This document shows, in pieces, positions 33,936-42,363 of a stretch of DNA of 64,000 bases. The position numbers and the translations under genes are program-made. A model generated the notes under the pieces. That model saw nothing but the letters and a program-made list of their open reading frames with translations, did not search any database and had not been told where the DNA came from. How positions within the stretch are numbered: position 1 is the stretch's first letter; each line of letters begins with the position of its first letter. Source of the DNA: JAICJC01 sp963709425. Lineage in GTDB: Bacteria > Actinomycetota > Thermoleophilia > Gaiellales > JAICJC01. The DNA lies in assembly GCA_963709425.1 (NCBI GenBank), contig CAVPWG010000004.1:558001-622000 (forward strand), given 5' to 3'.

Positions 33936-34133
33936 CTAGGAGTTGGCGGAGCCCGCCAACTCCTGGCGCACGTGACGGCTGGGATTGGCGGCAGGCTCGA
34001 CCCGGTAGTGAACGACACGCGACCTGCGCGCCTTCTGCTCCGCGATCTCCTGTGTCACAAACGGCCCGAGCGTCGCAAAGACGCTCATGCCGCTCGAGGA
34101 AGTCACGAGCACGTACCAGCCCCGCGTGTCCAT
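33936..34133 (-). CDS. WYVLVTSSSG-family small protein, copy 1
   Basis: The 65-residue product reads DTRGWYVLVTSSSGMSVFAT, then LGPF, an AEQKAR helix and VVHYRVE. Two relatives lie at 35774 and 36007. The compact strand-helix-strand pattern with a following surface motif is SPOR-like in appearance only. Upstream DNA including TGCCCGCACGCTGCTGAACG is shared with the third copy. No signal peptide and no assigned function. Confidence 0.6.
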   Translation of the reverse strand: MDTRGWYVLVTSSSGMSVFATLGPFVTQEIAEQKARRSRVVHYRVEPAANPSRHVRQELAGSANS

Positions 34134-34243
34134 AGGCACCAACCCTTCGATCGCCGTGCCCGCACGCTGCTGAACGGCTCCGACGGAGGTTAGCACTCGA
34201 TGGCACAAGAGCACGCGTCGCCGCGTCTGACTCAGTATCGGGG

Positions 34244-34312
34244 AGCGAACCCGGCTGGGAATGGCGCCGCTGTGAGCACTGGGCGATGACGCGGTGATGG
34301 AGCGCCGCGGCG
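34244..34312 (+). pseudogene. Cysteine-rich repeat, copy 8 (3' half)
   Basis: The bases match the family from GAACCCGGC..GAATGG through TGTGAGCACTGGGCGAT and GCGGTGATGGAGC. One base is lost in ATCGAC, breaking the frame. The 5' half is absent. Confidence 0.6.
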
Positions 34313-34447
34313 ACCATGTACGGGGCTCCGCAGTATCCGATAGAATCCGGTTCGGCTTCTGACTTCGCGCTGATCCACGCTCTCCATTTGCGTGCAGCCG
34401 GTGGTGCATCCCCTGGATGACGAGGAGAGCGGATCGCAGAGGCCGCC

Positions 34448-35143
34448 ATGGCCGATGCACCATCGCCCGAGGAAGGGCCGGACGCTGCCGAGGTGCGGCT
34501 CAACCGGCTGTTGAATCTGATCTTGGAGGCCGCTGTCGAGGCGCTGGGCTTTGATGCGGCCACCGTGACCGCCCGGCACGGCAGCGATCTGGCCACGGTC
34601 GGCGCCACCGACCAGCGTTTCATCGCTCTTGACGACGCCCAGTACCAATCAGGCGAGGGGCCGTGCCTTACGGTGTTGGACTCACACGATCCCATCAGTC
34701 TTGACGACGCCGGCGAGCTCGACGATGGCTGGGATCACTTCAGCCGTGCGGCTCGAGACCTAGGGATTCACTCCACTCTGTCGATGCATCTGCCGGTCGA
34801 CAGTGAAGAGTTGGCGGCGTCGCTGAACCTGTATTCCAAGCAACGGTTGGAGGCGAGCAGCGAGCAGGTCGAGCATGCCGCCCAGTTTGCCGAGCAGCTG
34901 GCCGCTGCCATCGTGAGCGTTGACGCCCACCGCTCGACGGCCAAACTGGCACGCGACCTGGCCGAGGCAATGCGAACCCGCGCCGTGATCGAGCAAGCCA
35001 AAGGCATCCTCATGTCCGACAAGCGAATCACCGCCGACCAAGCCTTCGACCAGCTCGCACAACTCTCACAACACTCCAACATCAAGTTGCACGACGTCGC
35101 CCGCCGACTCGTCGACGAACGCAGCCGAAACCCCAGGCCCTGA
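34448..35143 (+). CDS. GAF-ANTAR transcription antiterminator
   Basis: The 231-residue protein has a GAF sensor domain (about 20-160, with YQSGEGPCLTVLDS) and a C-terminal ANTAR domain (about 165-225) with TRAVIEQAKGILMSDKRITA and SNIKLHDVARRLV. ANTAR domains bind RNA hairpins and relieve premature termination. The ligand and target transcript are unknown, but several hairpins occur in this element. It is a common actinobacterial architecture of normal length. Confidence 0.88.
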   Translation: MADAPSPEEGPDAAEVRLNRLLNLILEAAVEALGFDAATVTARHGSDLATVGATDQRFIALDDAQYQSGEGPCLTVLDSHDPISLDDAGELDDGWDHFSRAARDLGIHSTLSMHLPVDSEELAASLNLYSKQRLEASSEQVEHAAQFAEQLAAAIVSVDAHRSTAKLARDLAEAMRTRAVIEQAKGILMSDKRITADQAFDQLAQLSQHSNIKLHDVARRLVDERSRNPRP

Positions 35144-35173
35144 CCCCCAGAGGGCGGGGGTTGTCGCGAAGCC

Positions 35174-35198
35174 GCCCTCGCCCCGAAATCGCCATCGC
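35174..35198. repeat. 25-bp repeat, copy 2
   Basis: Identical to 32779-32803 over 25 bases. It begins 31 bases after the GAF-ANTAR stop codon, as copy 1 begins 25 bases after the stop of cysteine-rich copy 6. Confidence 0.65.
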
Positions 35199-35580
35199 GT
35201 CGGTAAGACCGCGCCCCCGCCGGCCAACAAGGAGGGAACGCCGGGGGTACCGGATTGTCCCAACCGGCGAGGCACAGTCCACTCGCCCAGTGGCGGACCG
35301 TCAACCGAGCGAACACCAGAGAAAAGCCGAACCACGCTTCGCCTATCCGAACCTCGCCGCGGCCCCGTCATTCGCGCAGCTCCTTGGCGAGGGTTGTGTA
35401 ACGATCAGGGCCGAAGGCGCGGTGTTCGCGGGTGGAGGGGGAACGTTGAGGGCCTGGCTGGTCGAAGCCAGGCCGCGAGGCCGGCCGGCCACCGCTCCCC
35501 ATGAGCGGCCCGGCCGGCCCTCGTTCCCACAGGCCTCCCGCCGAGCCCGGCGCGGGTGGTCGCGAAGCCGCCTCCGCCCC

Positions 35581-35769
35581 GAAGTCCCATCCCAGCGTTC
35601 GTCGAACGGAAACTCTTCCGCCACGTTTTTTCATCGCGTCGCCTGGGCAATTCAGTGTCCCGGACACGGCCGGCATCGCTCTCCTCGGCATCGGAGATGC
35701 TTGCCGCCAACCGGGGAACGACATGTCGGGGCCTCGGGGTGGGAGCTTTCAGGGCCCCGACTCACGTTC
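35581..35769. repeat. 190-bp repeat, copy 1
   Basis: This unit includes CTGGGCAATTCAGTGTCCCG and GGGAACGACATGTCGGGGCC and matches 36414-36607 with few differences. It ends five bases from the stop codon of the minus-strand gene at 35774, so it lies immediately 3' of that gene. Confidence 0.75.
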
Positions 35770-35773
35770 TTTA

Positions 35774-36010
35774 CTAGCGCCAACTCGGCGGCGCGACGTT
35801 CAGCTTCGAGCCTGAAAGCGCGACGTGGTAGTGCGGCACTCTGGCAGTATCGGCCGCCTGCACCGCCTCCGCTTCAGTCGGGTATGGCCCCATCGTCGCG
35901 AACACGCTCCTCTTGCTGGGTGATGTGACCAGGACGTACCACTTGGCCGAGATGCCCATTCCATCTCTGCCGCCGCGGCCGAGCGGAGCCGAGTCGTCGA
36001 CCACCATCAC
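35774..36010 (-). CDS. WYVLVTSSSG-family small protein, copy 2
   Basis: The 78-residue product has AKWYVLVTSPSKRSVFATMG and PYPTEAEAVQAADTARVPHY, a diverged member of the family. Its first ATG overlaps the stop of the paralogue upstream (ATGA), so the two are translationally coupled. An internal ATG at GISAKWYV would give a shorter form. Function unknown. Confidence 0.6.
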   Translation of the reverse strand: MMVVDDSAPLGRGGRDGMGISAKWYVLVTSPSKRSVFATMGPYPTEAEAVQAADTARVPHYHVALSGSKLNVAPPSWR

Positions 36011-36261
36011 GACGCCGCTCGGAGGTTCTTGTGGTGCTGCCCGGACTTGCCGCGGAAAGGCATCTGTCGAGCTTCCTCGTTGCGAATGGCTGCCCTGCGG
36101 CGGGCGCTGGAGGTGATGACCGACTCGACTCGGTAATGAACGACGCGGGAGACCCGGGCTTTCTGCTCCGCGACCTCCGACGTCGCGAACGGCCCGAGCA
36201 TGGCAAACACGCTCTCACCGCTCGAGGAAGTCACCAGCACATACCAGCCACGCGTGTCCAC
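36007..36261 (-). CDS. WYVLVTSSSG-family small protein, copy 3
   Basis: The 84-residue product reads VDTRGWYVLVTSSSGESVFA, LGPFATSEVAEQKAR, VVHYRVES and then a basic tail (RRRAAIRNEEARQMPFRGK). It is closest to copy 1 at 33936, including upstream DNA, and is the first gene of a two-gene unit with copy 2. GTG start is placed by alignment with copy 1. Confidence 0.6.
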   Translation of the reverse strand: MDTRGWYVLVTSSSGESVFAMLGPFATSEVAEQKARVSRVVHYRVESVITSSARRRAAIRNEEARQMPFRGKSGQHHKNLRAAS

Positions 36262-36413
36262 AGGCACCCGACCCTTGATCGTGCCCGCACGCTGCTGAAC
36301 GGAGCTTGCCGAACCACAGAATCTAGCACTCGAACGCTCCCGAGCCCATCGCCGCCATCCGAAACCGGACACCCCAGCGGGGGCACCCTCCCTCGCAAGC
36401 GCAAGCAAACACG

Positions 36414-36607
36414 GAAATCCCACGCCAGCGTTCTTCTGACCGAAACTCTTCCGCGGCGTTTTCTCATCGCGTCTCCTGGGCAATTCAGTGTCCCGGACAC
36501 GGCCGGCATCGCTCTCCTCCGCATCGGACGATGCTTGCCGCCAACCGGGGAACGACATGTCGGGGCCCTCGGGGTGGGAGCTTTCAGGAGGGCCTCGACT
36601 CACGTTC
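36414..36607. repeat. 190-bp repeat, copy 2
   Basis: This is the second copy of the unit at 35581-35769. It ends seven bases from the stop codon of the minus-strand zinc-ribbon fragment at 36614 and lies upstream of the coupled WYVLVTSSSG pair. Confidence 0.75.
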
Positions 36608-36613
36608 AGGCGA

Positions 36614-36841
36614 CTAGCGGGCCGCCGCTAGCCTCGACCTTCGCCGCACGCTCGCGGGCGCGCCACACTCCCGATTCGCCTCCGCGTGACACTCCCGACA
36701 CCACGAATCCAGACCCGACGACAGCCGCGGATTCGGCCGGAACGAGGACGCTGGCAAAACACGCTCGCACTTCGAGCAGTTCTTCGTCTCGTCCGGCCTG
36801 ACCCACGGGTTGTCGCCACGGCTGCCAACGTCGTAGACGCC
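36614..36841 (-). pseudogene. 5'-truncated zinc-ribbon protein
   Basis: The frame reads DETKNCSKCERVLPASSF, GLDSWCRECHAEANRECG and a basic tail. Two CxxC pairs match small zinc-ribbon proteins of the CSKC..CREC type common in phages and mobile elements. It has no start codon: an in-frame TAA occurs at 36842-36844, where an unrelated duplicated fragment begins. The 5' end was evidently removed by recombination. Confidence 0.65.
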
Positions 36842-36858
36842 TTAGAATGTTGTGCCCT

Positions 36859-36999
36859 TAGTTGAGTGGAGCAACATGGCTGCGGACGGGGCGAAGGTCG
36901 CCGGGGCACCCCTTCTGGCCTTCCTCCAGGCCAACTGGGCCGACTACTCCGATACCCACCAACCCTTCATCTAGCTGGCCGAGAGCCCGTGTCAGTTGC
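36859..36999 (+). pseudogene. Inverted duplicate of the 3' end of the gene at 32843
   Basis: The DNA encodes MAADGAKVAGAPLLAFLQAN and WADYSDTHQPFI plus about 25 bases of 3' flank, matching 32819-32959 with roughly six differences but on the opposite strand. Only the last third of the gene is present. Confidence 0.78.
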
Positions 37000-37196
37000 A
37001 ACGACCGCCGCGACCAGGAACCACAGCGAACCGCCAGCGTGAAGTGTCCCATCCTCTCTGGTGCCGTATTCGGAGACCACGGCCGAGACCACACATGTTC
37101 ATGTTTGCGATTGTGCGGCCGCCACCGCCCCGTTCGCATCGGGCAGAACCCGACAACCATCGAAACGAGGTCACCGCGGTGCCAGCGGCGTGCGGT

Positions 37197-37580
37197 CTAG
37201 GCATTGGCGCATGCGGATACCGCGGCGCGCTGGCCGGCCGTATGCGGAACACCGTGGCTGAAGGCGGTCCGTGATGTTCCGCCGTCATCGGGGACCGTGA
37301 CGGTCGCAACGACACCACCGGGGAGCAAAGCGGTGACTTGATACGACGGCGGCCGCGCCTGCCAAGTTCCATCGTCCAGCACAATGGTGCCTTCGGGATA
37401 GTCAAACGGCTCGCGGCCGTCGTCGTAAGAGACGCTGGTGGAATATCCCAGCTTCTTAACGCAGGCGATGGTCCGCTCGATTTTGGTCGGCTGGGTCGAT
37501 CCGTAGACCACGACACCGCCGATCACGCCGAGTATCAAGATCGACGCCCCTACGATCAGGATGGTTCCGCGTTGAAGCAT
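37197..37580 (-). CDS. Membrane-anchored protein of unknown function, paralogue 2
   Basis: The 127-residue product has one N-terminal helix (TILIVGASILILGVIGGVVV) and a domain with ACVKKLGYSTSVSYDDGREP, QARPPSYQVTALLPGGVVA and VTVPDDGGTSRTAFSHGVP, clearly paralogous to 26690-27094. The duplicate pair keeps the upstream CGCATCGGGGATTTCCC box. The ATG is placed by alignment with the paralogue. Confidence 0.7.
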   Translation of the reverse strand: MLQRGTILIVGASILILGVIGGVVVYGSTQPTKIERTIACVKKLGYSTSVSYDDGREPFDYPEGTIVLDDGTWQARPPSYQVTALLPGGVVATVTVPDDGGTSRTAFSHGVPHTAGQRAAVSACANA

Positions 37581-37851
37581 GCGTCCAGTATCGGCGGCGG
37601 CGACCCCACTCGCATCGGGGATTTCCCGCGGTCGGCTCGACCGTTGGGGACGCGCCGCATCGGATACGCCGCCGGGCGCGTCATCCGGTTCGCCTGTGCG
37701 TAGCCGCGGCGGGCCAAAGAAGCGGCGGGTCGCCCCGCCTGTCGCGTCCGCTCGGGTCAGTCGGCCCGCCGAGGTCTGGGCACGCGGGTGGTTGTGATTG
37801 TGGCGATTGTGGCGTAGAGTCGGTGGCTCCGCGAACCGGGGGTCTGGTGAT

Positions 37852-38646
37852 GTGGCGTCGTTCAGGGTGGCCTGGTGGCGGCTGGGGGGTGTCACGATTG
37901 TGCTGGTGGGGATGACCGCCTCCGGCCCGGTGGCGTCGGCCTCGGCGGCGTCGGTCGCGTGCCGAGGACATCCGGCGACATTGGTCGGGACTTCGGGCTC
38001 CGATGTCCTGCGGGGAACTGCCGGCCCGGACGTGATCGTCGCCCTGCGTGGTAATGACACTGTGCGTGGAAACGGCGGCGCCGACGTCATCTGCGCGGGT
38101 CGCGGCACTGACCGCCTTCGCGGCGGTCGCGGCGCAGATCACATGTATGGCGATCGTGGGATCGACGATCTGTTCGGCGGACCGAATGACGACGCCCTTC
38201 TCGGCGGCACGGGAAGAGACAAGCTCGAGTTGTCGCACGGGAACGACTTCCTCGGTGGCGGCGACGGGGAGGATTCCGTGTTCGCAATCGTCGGGGGCAA
38301 TCCTGGGCTGATCGTAGTCAATCTGGCCGCCGGGTCAGCGTCGAGCGTTCGCGGGGTGGACCGTCTCAACGGGATCGAAAATGTAAGCATCGCATGGGGC
38401 GGGTCGACCGACATCACTGGGAACGACTTATCGAATGACATCGTCATCTTCAGCGGAGAACTCGACAGCGATCTTGTCCATGGTCGGGCCGGCGATGACA
38501 GGATCCGAACCAACCTTGGAGACGACACCATCTTCGGCGAGTCGGGCAACGACGTGCTCGACGGCGGCTTTGGCACCGACACGATCGACGGTGGGCCTGG
38601 CATCGACAGGTGCCGAGGAGGCGAGGTTGTGACGTCATGCCCTTAG
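37852..38646 (+). CDS. Secreted RTX-type calcium-binding repeat protein
   Basis: The 264-residue product has a signal peptide (GVTIVLVGMTASGPVASASA). Hemolysin-type Gly-Asp nonapeptides follow (GTSGSDVLRGTAGPDVIV, GGADVICAGRGTDRLRGG, and a second block GDDTIFGESGNDVLDGG) separated by a non-repeat domain of about 90 residues. Such repeats wind into a calcium-bound beta roll outside the cell. It ends with paired Cys (RCRGGEVVTSCP). The GTG start is tentative; an upstream GTG/TTG would lengthen the signal region. Confidence 0.78.
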   Translation: MASFRVAWWRLGGVTIVLVGMTASGPVASASAASVACRGHPATLVGTSGSDVLRGTAGPDVIVALRGNDTVRGNGGADVICAGRGTDRLRGGRGADHMYGDRGIDDLFGGPNDDALLGGTGRDKLELSHGNDFLGGGDGEDSVFAIVGGNPGLIVVNLAAGSASSVRGVDRLNGIENVSIAWGGSTDITGNDLSNDIVIFSGELDSDLVHGRAGDDRIRTNLGDDTIFGESGNDVLDGGFGTDTIDGGPGIDRCRGGEVVTSCP

Positions 38647-38786
38647 CGGTCAGCGAGGGGGGACACGTTGGGCGCGGGTTGGTCCCGTTGGCGTGACCTT
38701 TTTCTGCGGCTTGGGGTCGTCGTCGCCCGCGTAAGCCGACTCGGGCCAGCGATTCGGAGCGGGGCTTCCGGCGGGATGGGAGCGTT

Positions 38787-39863
38787 GTGAGGCGAACCCA
38801 ATGTGGTCGCGGGTGTGTTGTCGGCCTTGTTGCTGCGGTGTCGGTGGCGGCGACATCGCTCGTGGCGTCGTCAACGGATGCGGTGGCTGCGCAGTGGACG
38901 ATCGTGCCGATGCGCCCCCAGTTGGCCCACGCGGTGGCCGCGTCGGGTCCGTCTTCGGTGTGGGCGTTCGGGCTGGCCGTGCAACGGTGGACGGGTACGA
39001 GGTGGCGCGTCGTCGGGCGGCCGGCCGACCGGTTCATCCAGTCAGCGGTGGTGGAGTCCGCGTCGGATATCTGGGTGGCGGGGAACGCTCCGACCGGTCC
39101 GGGCGGTCATGGCGTGATCCTGCGCTGGGATGGACACCGCTGGCACACGGTCTTGCGGGCTAAGCGCGGCGGCGTCCTGTTCGGCATCTCCCGTGTTCCT
39201 GGCACGCAGCGGTTCTGGGCGGTCGGCTACCACGTCAAGGACGGTCATTTCACGCCCATGATCCGACATCGCGGCGCGCGCGGGTGGCGCCCGGCCGCGA
39301 ACCCGCCAGTCGAAAACGGCCAACTCAACGCGGTCGCATCATCATCGAACGGCACCTGGGCGGTCGGTAGCACCCCGGCGGCCGCGATCGCCGAGCGGTG
39401 GGTCGGGGGCCGGTGGGTGAGAACGCCGGTCCCGGATTCCGCAGGAGTAAAGCTGCTCGGCGTAGCCGCAGTCGAGGGGACAGGGCACGCCTGGGCAGTC
39501 GGATACCGCCTCACCGGCTCTGGCCACCGGCCGGTGGTGTATCGCTGGTCGCACGGCACCTGGCACAGCGTTCCCATCGACCTCGGCCAACGAGAAGGTG
39601 AGCTCGACGGAGTCATCTCAACCAACCCGGGATTCGCCTGGGCCGTCGGCCACCGCATCGGCACAAGCGGCCTCATCGAGCCACTCGTCGAGCACTGGTC
39701 GCGCGGCCCGTCCTGGCAAGCTGTCCTGTCCCCCACACCCGCCAGCAACTGTTCGTGGACGCTCCATGCCATCACCGAAGTCCCACAAACCACCGGCCCC
39801 ACGCTATGGGCCGTCGGCGACGGCGGCTGCAGCTTTGAAACGATCAGCGAACGCTACCGTTGA
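38787..39863 (+). CDS. Secreted beta-propeller-like protein with WAVG repeats
   Basis: The 358-residue product has a signal peptide (GLVAAVSVAATSLVASSTDAVA). At least six blade-like units follow, in which a W/I-x-V-G strand alternates with a W-rich strand: SVWAFGLAVQRWTG, DIWVAGN, FWAVGYHV, TWAVGSTP, AWAVGYRL, FAWAVGHRI, LWAVGDGG. The pattern suggests a Kelch/galactose-oxidase-like propeller. GGGAG lies before the GTG start. Probably extracellular; ligand unknown. Confidence 0.72.
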   Translation: MRRTQCGRGCVVGLVAAVSVAATSLVASSTDAVAAQWTIVPMRPQLAHAVAASGPSSVWAFGLAVQRWTGTRWRVVGRPADRFIQSAVVESASDIWVAGNAPTGPGGHGVILRWDGHRWHTVLRAKRGGVLFGISRVPGTQRFWAVGYHVKDGHFTPMIRHRGARGWRPAANPPVENGQLNAVASSSNGTWAVGSTPAAAIAERWVGGRWVRTPVPDSAGVKLLGVAAVEGTGHAWAVGYRLTGSGHRPVVYRWSHGTWHSVPIDLGQREGELDGVISTNPGFAWAVGHRIGTSGLIEPLVEHWSRGPSWQAVLSPTPASNCSWTLHAITEVPQTTGPTLWAVGDGGCSFETISERYR

Positions 39864-39872
39864 GCCGGGCCC

Positions 39873-39930
39873 CTGGCGCTGCTCCGCCGGCCTCGAGACC
39901 GTCGCCTGCTCGGAGACTGGCCGGTGGCAA
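39873..39930 (+). pseudogene. Cysteine-rich repeat, copy 9 (central fragment)
   Basis: The bases GCTGCTCCGCCGGCCTCGAG, ACCGTCGCCTGCTC and GGCCGGTGGCAATGG match the middle of the family only. It lies eight bases after the propeller gene stop. Confidence 0.6.
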
Positions 39931-40022
39931 TGGAGCCGCCGGATCTCGCAACACCCGAGCGTGTTGCGATCGCCACGAAGGTGGCGTAGGGTCGCGCCCG
40001 TCCCGATCGGAAGGACGGTTCC

Positions 40023-41285
40023 ATGACGACTCGACAGCCACGGCCGGGCACGCGTCAAGGGAGGTGCGTCCTAGCCGCGGTGATGCTCGCCGTGCTGGCC
40101 GGTGCAACCGCTCCGAACACCGCCTGGGCGAAGCCGGTCACATATCGCGCGAGCGTCTCCACCGGTGGGGCGCAGGCCAATCGCGGCAGCGGTGACCCCG
40201 CCTCCGGCGGCATCGCCATCTCGGGGTCGGGCCGTTACGTAGTGTTCGTCTCCGACGCGTCCACCCTCGTCGCCGGCGATACCAACGGCCGAGCCGACGT
40301 ATTTATGCATGATCGCAAGACCGGCACGACCGAACGGGTGAGCGTCTCCTCGAGCGGCGCGCAGGGAAACGACAGCAGCTTCTCGGGGATCGCGATCACC
40401 CGGAACGGTCGCTACGTGGCGTTCATGTCCGACGCGTCCAACCTGGTGGCGAACGACCCGGACGGCCACTTCGACGACGTCTTCCTGCGTGACCGCGATG
40501 CCGGAACGACCGTGCGGATCCCAAACACCGACTTCGTGTTCGAGGTCGCACTTTCGGCGAAGGCGCGCATCATCGCCTACCAGGGCGGCGGTCACCAGTC
40601 GTTCTCGATCTATAACCGCACTACCGGCCGCACGACGAGGCCCAACGTCGACGGCCTAGCCATCGACGGCACCGACCTTGCCGGGGTCAGCGCCGATGGA
40701 CGCTATGTGCTTTTCACCGGAGGCACGTTCACGCACGGCGGGGTCGTCGGCCTTGCCGACCGTCACACGGATCGGGTGCGGGTCATCAGTCGCTCGCAAA
40801 ACGGCGCCTTCGCCAACGCCGACAGCTTCGCCGATGCGATCAGCGCCGACGGACAGCACCAACTGTTCACCTCTGACGCGACCGATATCGTCGCCGGCGA
40901 CACCAACGGCAAGGCGGATGTGTTCGTGCATTCCAGTATCACCGGACGGACGCGACGCATCAGCGTTGGCCGACTCGGACAGGCCAACGGCACCAGCAGC
41001 GGCATGGCACTTTCCGCGCACGGCCGCGCGAAGCTGTTCATCTCCAGGGCGACCAACCTCGTCGCCGGCGACACCAATAAGCAGGCTGACCTGTTCCTTC
41101 GGGTCGGGCCGCGGATGCGACGCGTCGGGCTCGGCCCAGGCGGAGTCCAGCCGAACCGCGGGATCGTGACCGCCGCGTTGAGCGACACCGCCGCCTGGAC
41201 GGCCTTCGCCTCCCGCGCCGCGAACCTGGTACCGCACGACACGAACCGCTTTCTCGACGTCTTCCTGCGCGGCCCTCTGCCGTGA
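40023..41285 (+). CDS. Secreted beta-propeller protein with DTNGxxDVF repeats
   Basis: The 420-residue product has a signal peptide (CVLAAVMLAVLAGATAPNTAWA). Repeated blades follow, with consensus SDASxLVAGDTNGxxDVFxxD and GRYVVFVSDA/GRYVAFMSDA strands, a TolB/PD40-type propeller with Asp-rich calcium-like loops at about 70-100, 130-160, 285-320, 340-365 and 395-415. A TAGGGT -10-like box and GGAAGGA ribosome site precede the ATG. Role presumably extracellular binding; unknown ligand. Confidence 0.78.
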   Translation: MTTRQPRPGTRQGRCVLAAVMLAVLAGATAPNTAWAKPVTYRASVSTGGAQANRGSGDPASGGIAISGSGRYVVFVSDASTLVAGDTNGRADVFMHDRKTGTTERVSVSSSGAQGNDSSFSGIAITRNGRYVAFMSDASNLVANDPDGHFDDVFLRDRDAGTTVRIPNTDFVFEVALSAKARIIAYQGGGHQSFSIYNRTTGRTTRPNVDGLAIDGTDLAGVSADGRYVLFTGGTFTHGGVVGLADRHTDRVRVISRSQNGAFANADSFADAISADGQHQLFTSDATDIVAGDTNGKADVFVHSSITGRTRRISVGRLGQANGTSSGMALSAHGRAKLFISRATNLVAGDTNKQADLFLRVGPRMRRVGLGPGGVQPNRGIVTAALSDTAAWTAFASRAANLVPHDTNRFLDVFLRGPLP

Positions 41286-41327
41286 CGCTACCGATGGCGC
41301 CGTCGGACGGGTGCGCTAGGGCGTTGC

Positions 41328-41412
41328 TGTCCCGGTTGCTCTGCCACGACACCTCCGCGAGCGAGCGGCGGCGCTGCGAGCATTGGGCGATCGACGCGGG
41401 TCATGGAGCGTC
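41328..41412 (+). pseudogene. Cysteine-rich repeat, copy 10 (3' half)
   Basis: The DNA matches from CGGTTGCTCTGCCACGACAC through GAGCGAGCGG..GCGCTGCGAG and CATTGGGCGATCGACGCGGG TCATGGAG. An inserted base before TCATGGAG and loss of the 5' half break the frame. Confidence 0.62.
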
Positions 41413-41521
41413 GGAACGCCTCGAGTCGCTGAACACACGCCCCGTAGCGGCGTCGGGTAGAGGATCATTCTCACGAGCCCCAGCCGCAAATGGTTCAACC
41501 GAATCGCGGATTTTTCGTCGT

Positions 41522-42262
41522 TCATTGGAGACCGCCGTTCGAGTGGAGCAGCTGGCCGGTGATCCAGCCACCCTCTGGGGTGAGTAGGAACGCCACCAGG
41601 TCGGCGCTGTCCTGCGGTGAGCTCGGTCGGCCCAATGGTGTGCGCCGCGACAGCTCAGCTCGGAGCTGGTCGGAGATCCAGCCTGTCTCGGTGGGCCCTG
41701 GATTGATGCAGTTCGCGCGGATCCCGCGCACGCCCAGTTCCAACGCGGCAGCCTTGACGATGCGATCAAGCGCGGCCTTGCTGACCCCATAGGGGACGTT
41801 GTTGGAGAGCGCGTCGCTGGTGAATGCGACCACGCGTCCGTCCCCGTCGGGTAGGCGGTTGGCAAACTCCTGGATGAGAAGCGCGACCGAGCGGGCATTG
41901 ACGGCGAAATGCCGATCGAACTCCGGCGCAGATGTCGCGAGCAGTGACAGCTCGATGTCTCGACAGTGCGAAGCCACCAGAGCCGTGAACGGCCCGAGCC
42001 GACGCTCGAGTTCCTGGAAGAGCCGAGCCGGTGCTGCACGATCACCCAGATCCGCCTCCACCAGCTCCGCCCGGACGCCGCACCCGCGGAGCTCGTCCAC
42101 CAGGCCGAGCGGCTCGCGATCGCCGCCTTCCGAGCCGGCCTCTCCGTCGTAGGGCGACCAGCAGGTGAGTCCCACGTCCCAGCCGGCCTCGGCCAGGGTT
42201 CGCGCGCACGCCGCTGCGATCCCCGCCCGCCGACCGGCGCCCGTAATGAGCACATTTGGCAC
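41522..42262 (-). CDS. Short-chain dehydrogenase/reductase (FabG-like)
   Basis: The 246-residue SDR has the cofactor loop TGAGRRAGIAAACA, an Asn-Ala-Arg segment (VNARSV), catalytic Ser149 in VVAFTSDA and Tyr158/Lys162 in VPYGVSKAAL, and INPGPTETGW after it. It reduces or oxidises a carbonyl with NAD(P). GTG start is placed at the first strand (PNVLITGAG); an ATG 11 codons upstream is in frame. It is one of few ordinary metabolic enzymes inside the element. Confidence 0.85.
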   Translation of the reverse strand: MPNVLITGAGRRAGIAAACARTLAEAGWDVGLTCWSPYDGEAGSEGGDREPLGLVDELRGCGVRAELVEADLGDRAAPARLFQELERRLGPFTALVASHCRDIELSLLATSAPEFDRHFAVNARSVALLIQEFANRLPDGDGRVVAFTSDALSNNVPYGVSKAALDRIVKAAALELGVRGIRANCINPGPTETGWISDQLRAELSRRTPLGRPSSPQDSADLVAFLLTPEGGWITGQLLHSNGGLQ

Positions 42263-42363
42263 TCGCGGCAGGCTACACAGCCCGCCTTCCGCCATGACGA
42301 ACACTGGTGTGCTGCTGGGAGCGGGCTGTCGGACGCCCAGCCCGCTTCCAGAGTCAGGTGGTC

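Larger units (their letters stand above)
35144..35773. other. Repeat-rich stretch without a gene
   Basis: This stretch holds the second 25-bp repeat (35174-35198), a looser third copy (about 35564-35590) and the first 190-bp repeat (35581-35769). Long open frames here are poor in protein-like character and run through the repeats on both strands. Confidence 0.5.

Noticed and set aside
36606..36806. A 66-codon minus-strand frame in another register over the zinc-ribbon fragment.
   Set aside because: The neighbouring register encodes two CxxC pairs in a recognisable zinc-ribbon context, so this one is a shadow.
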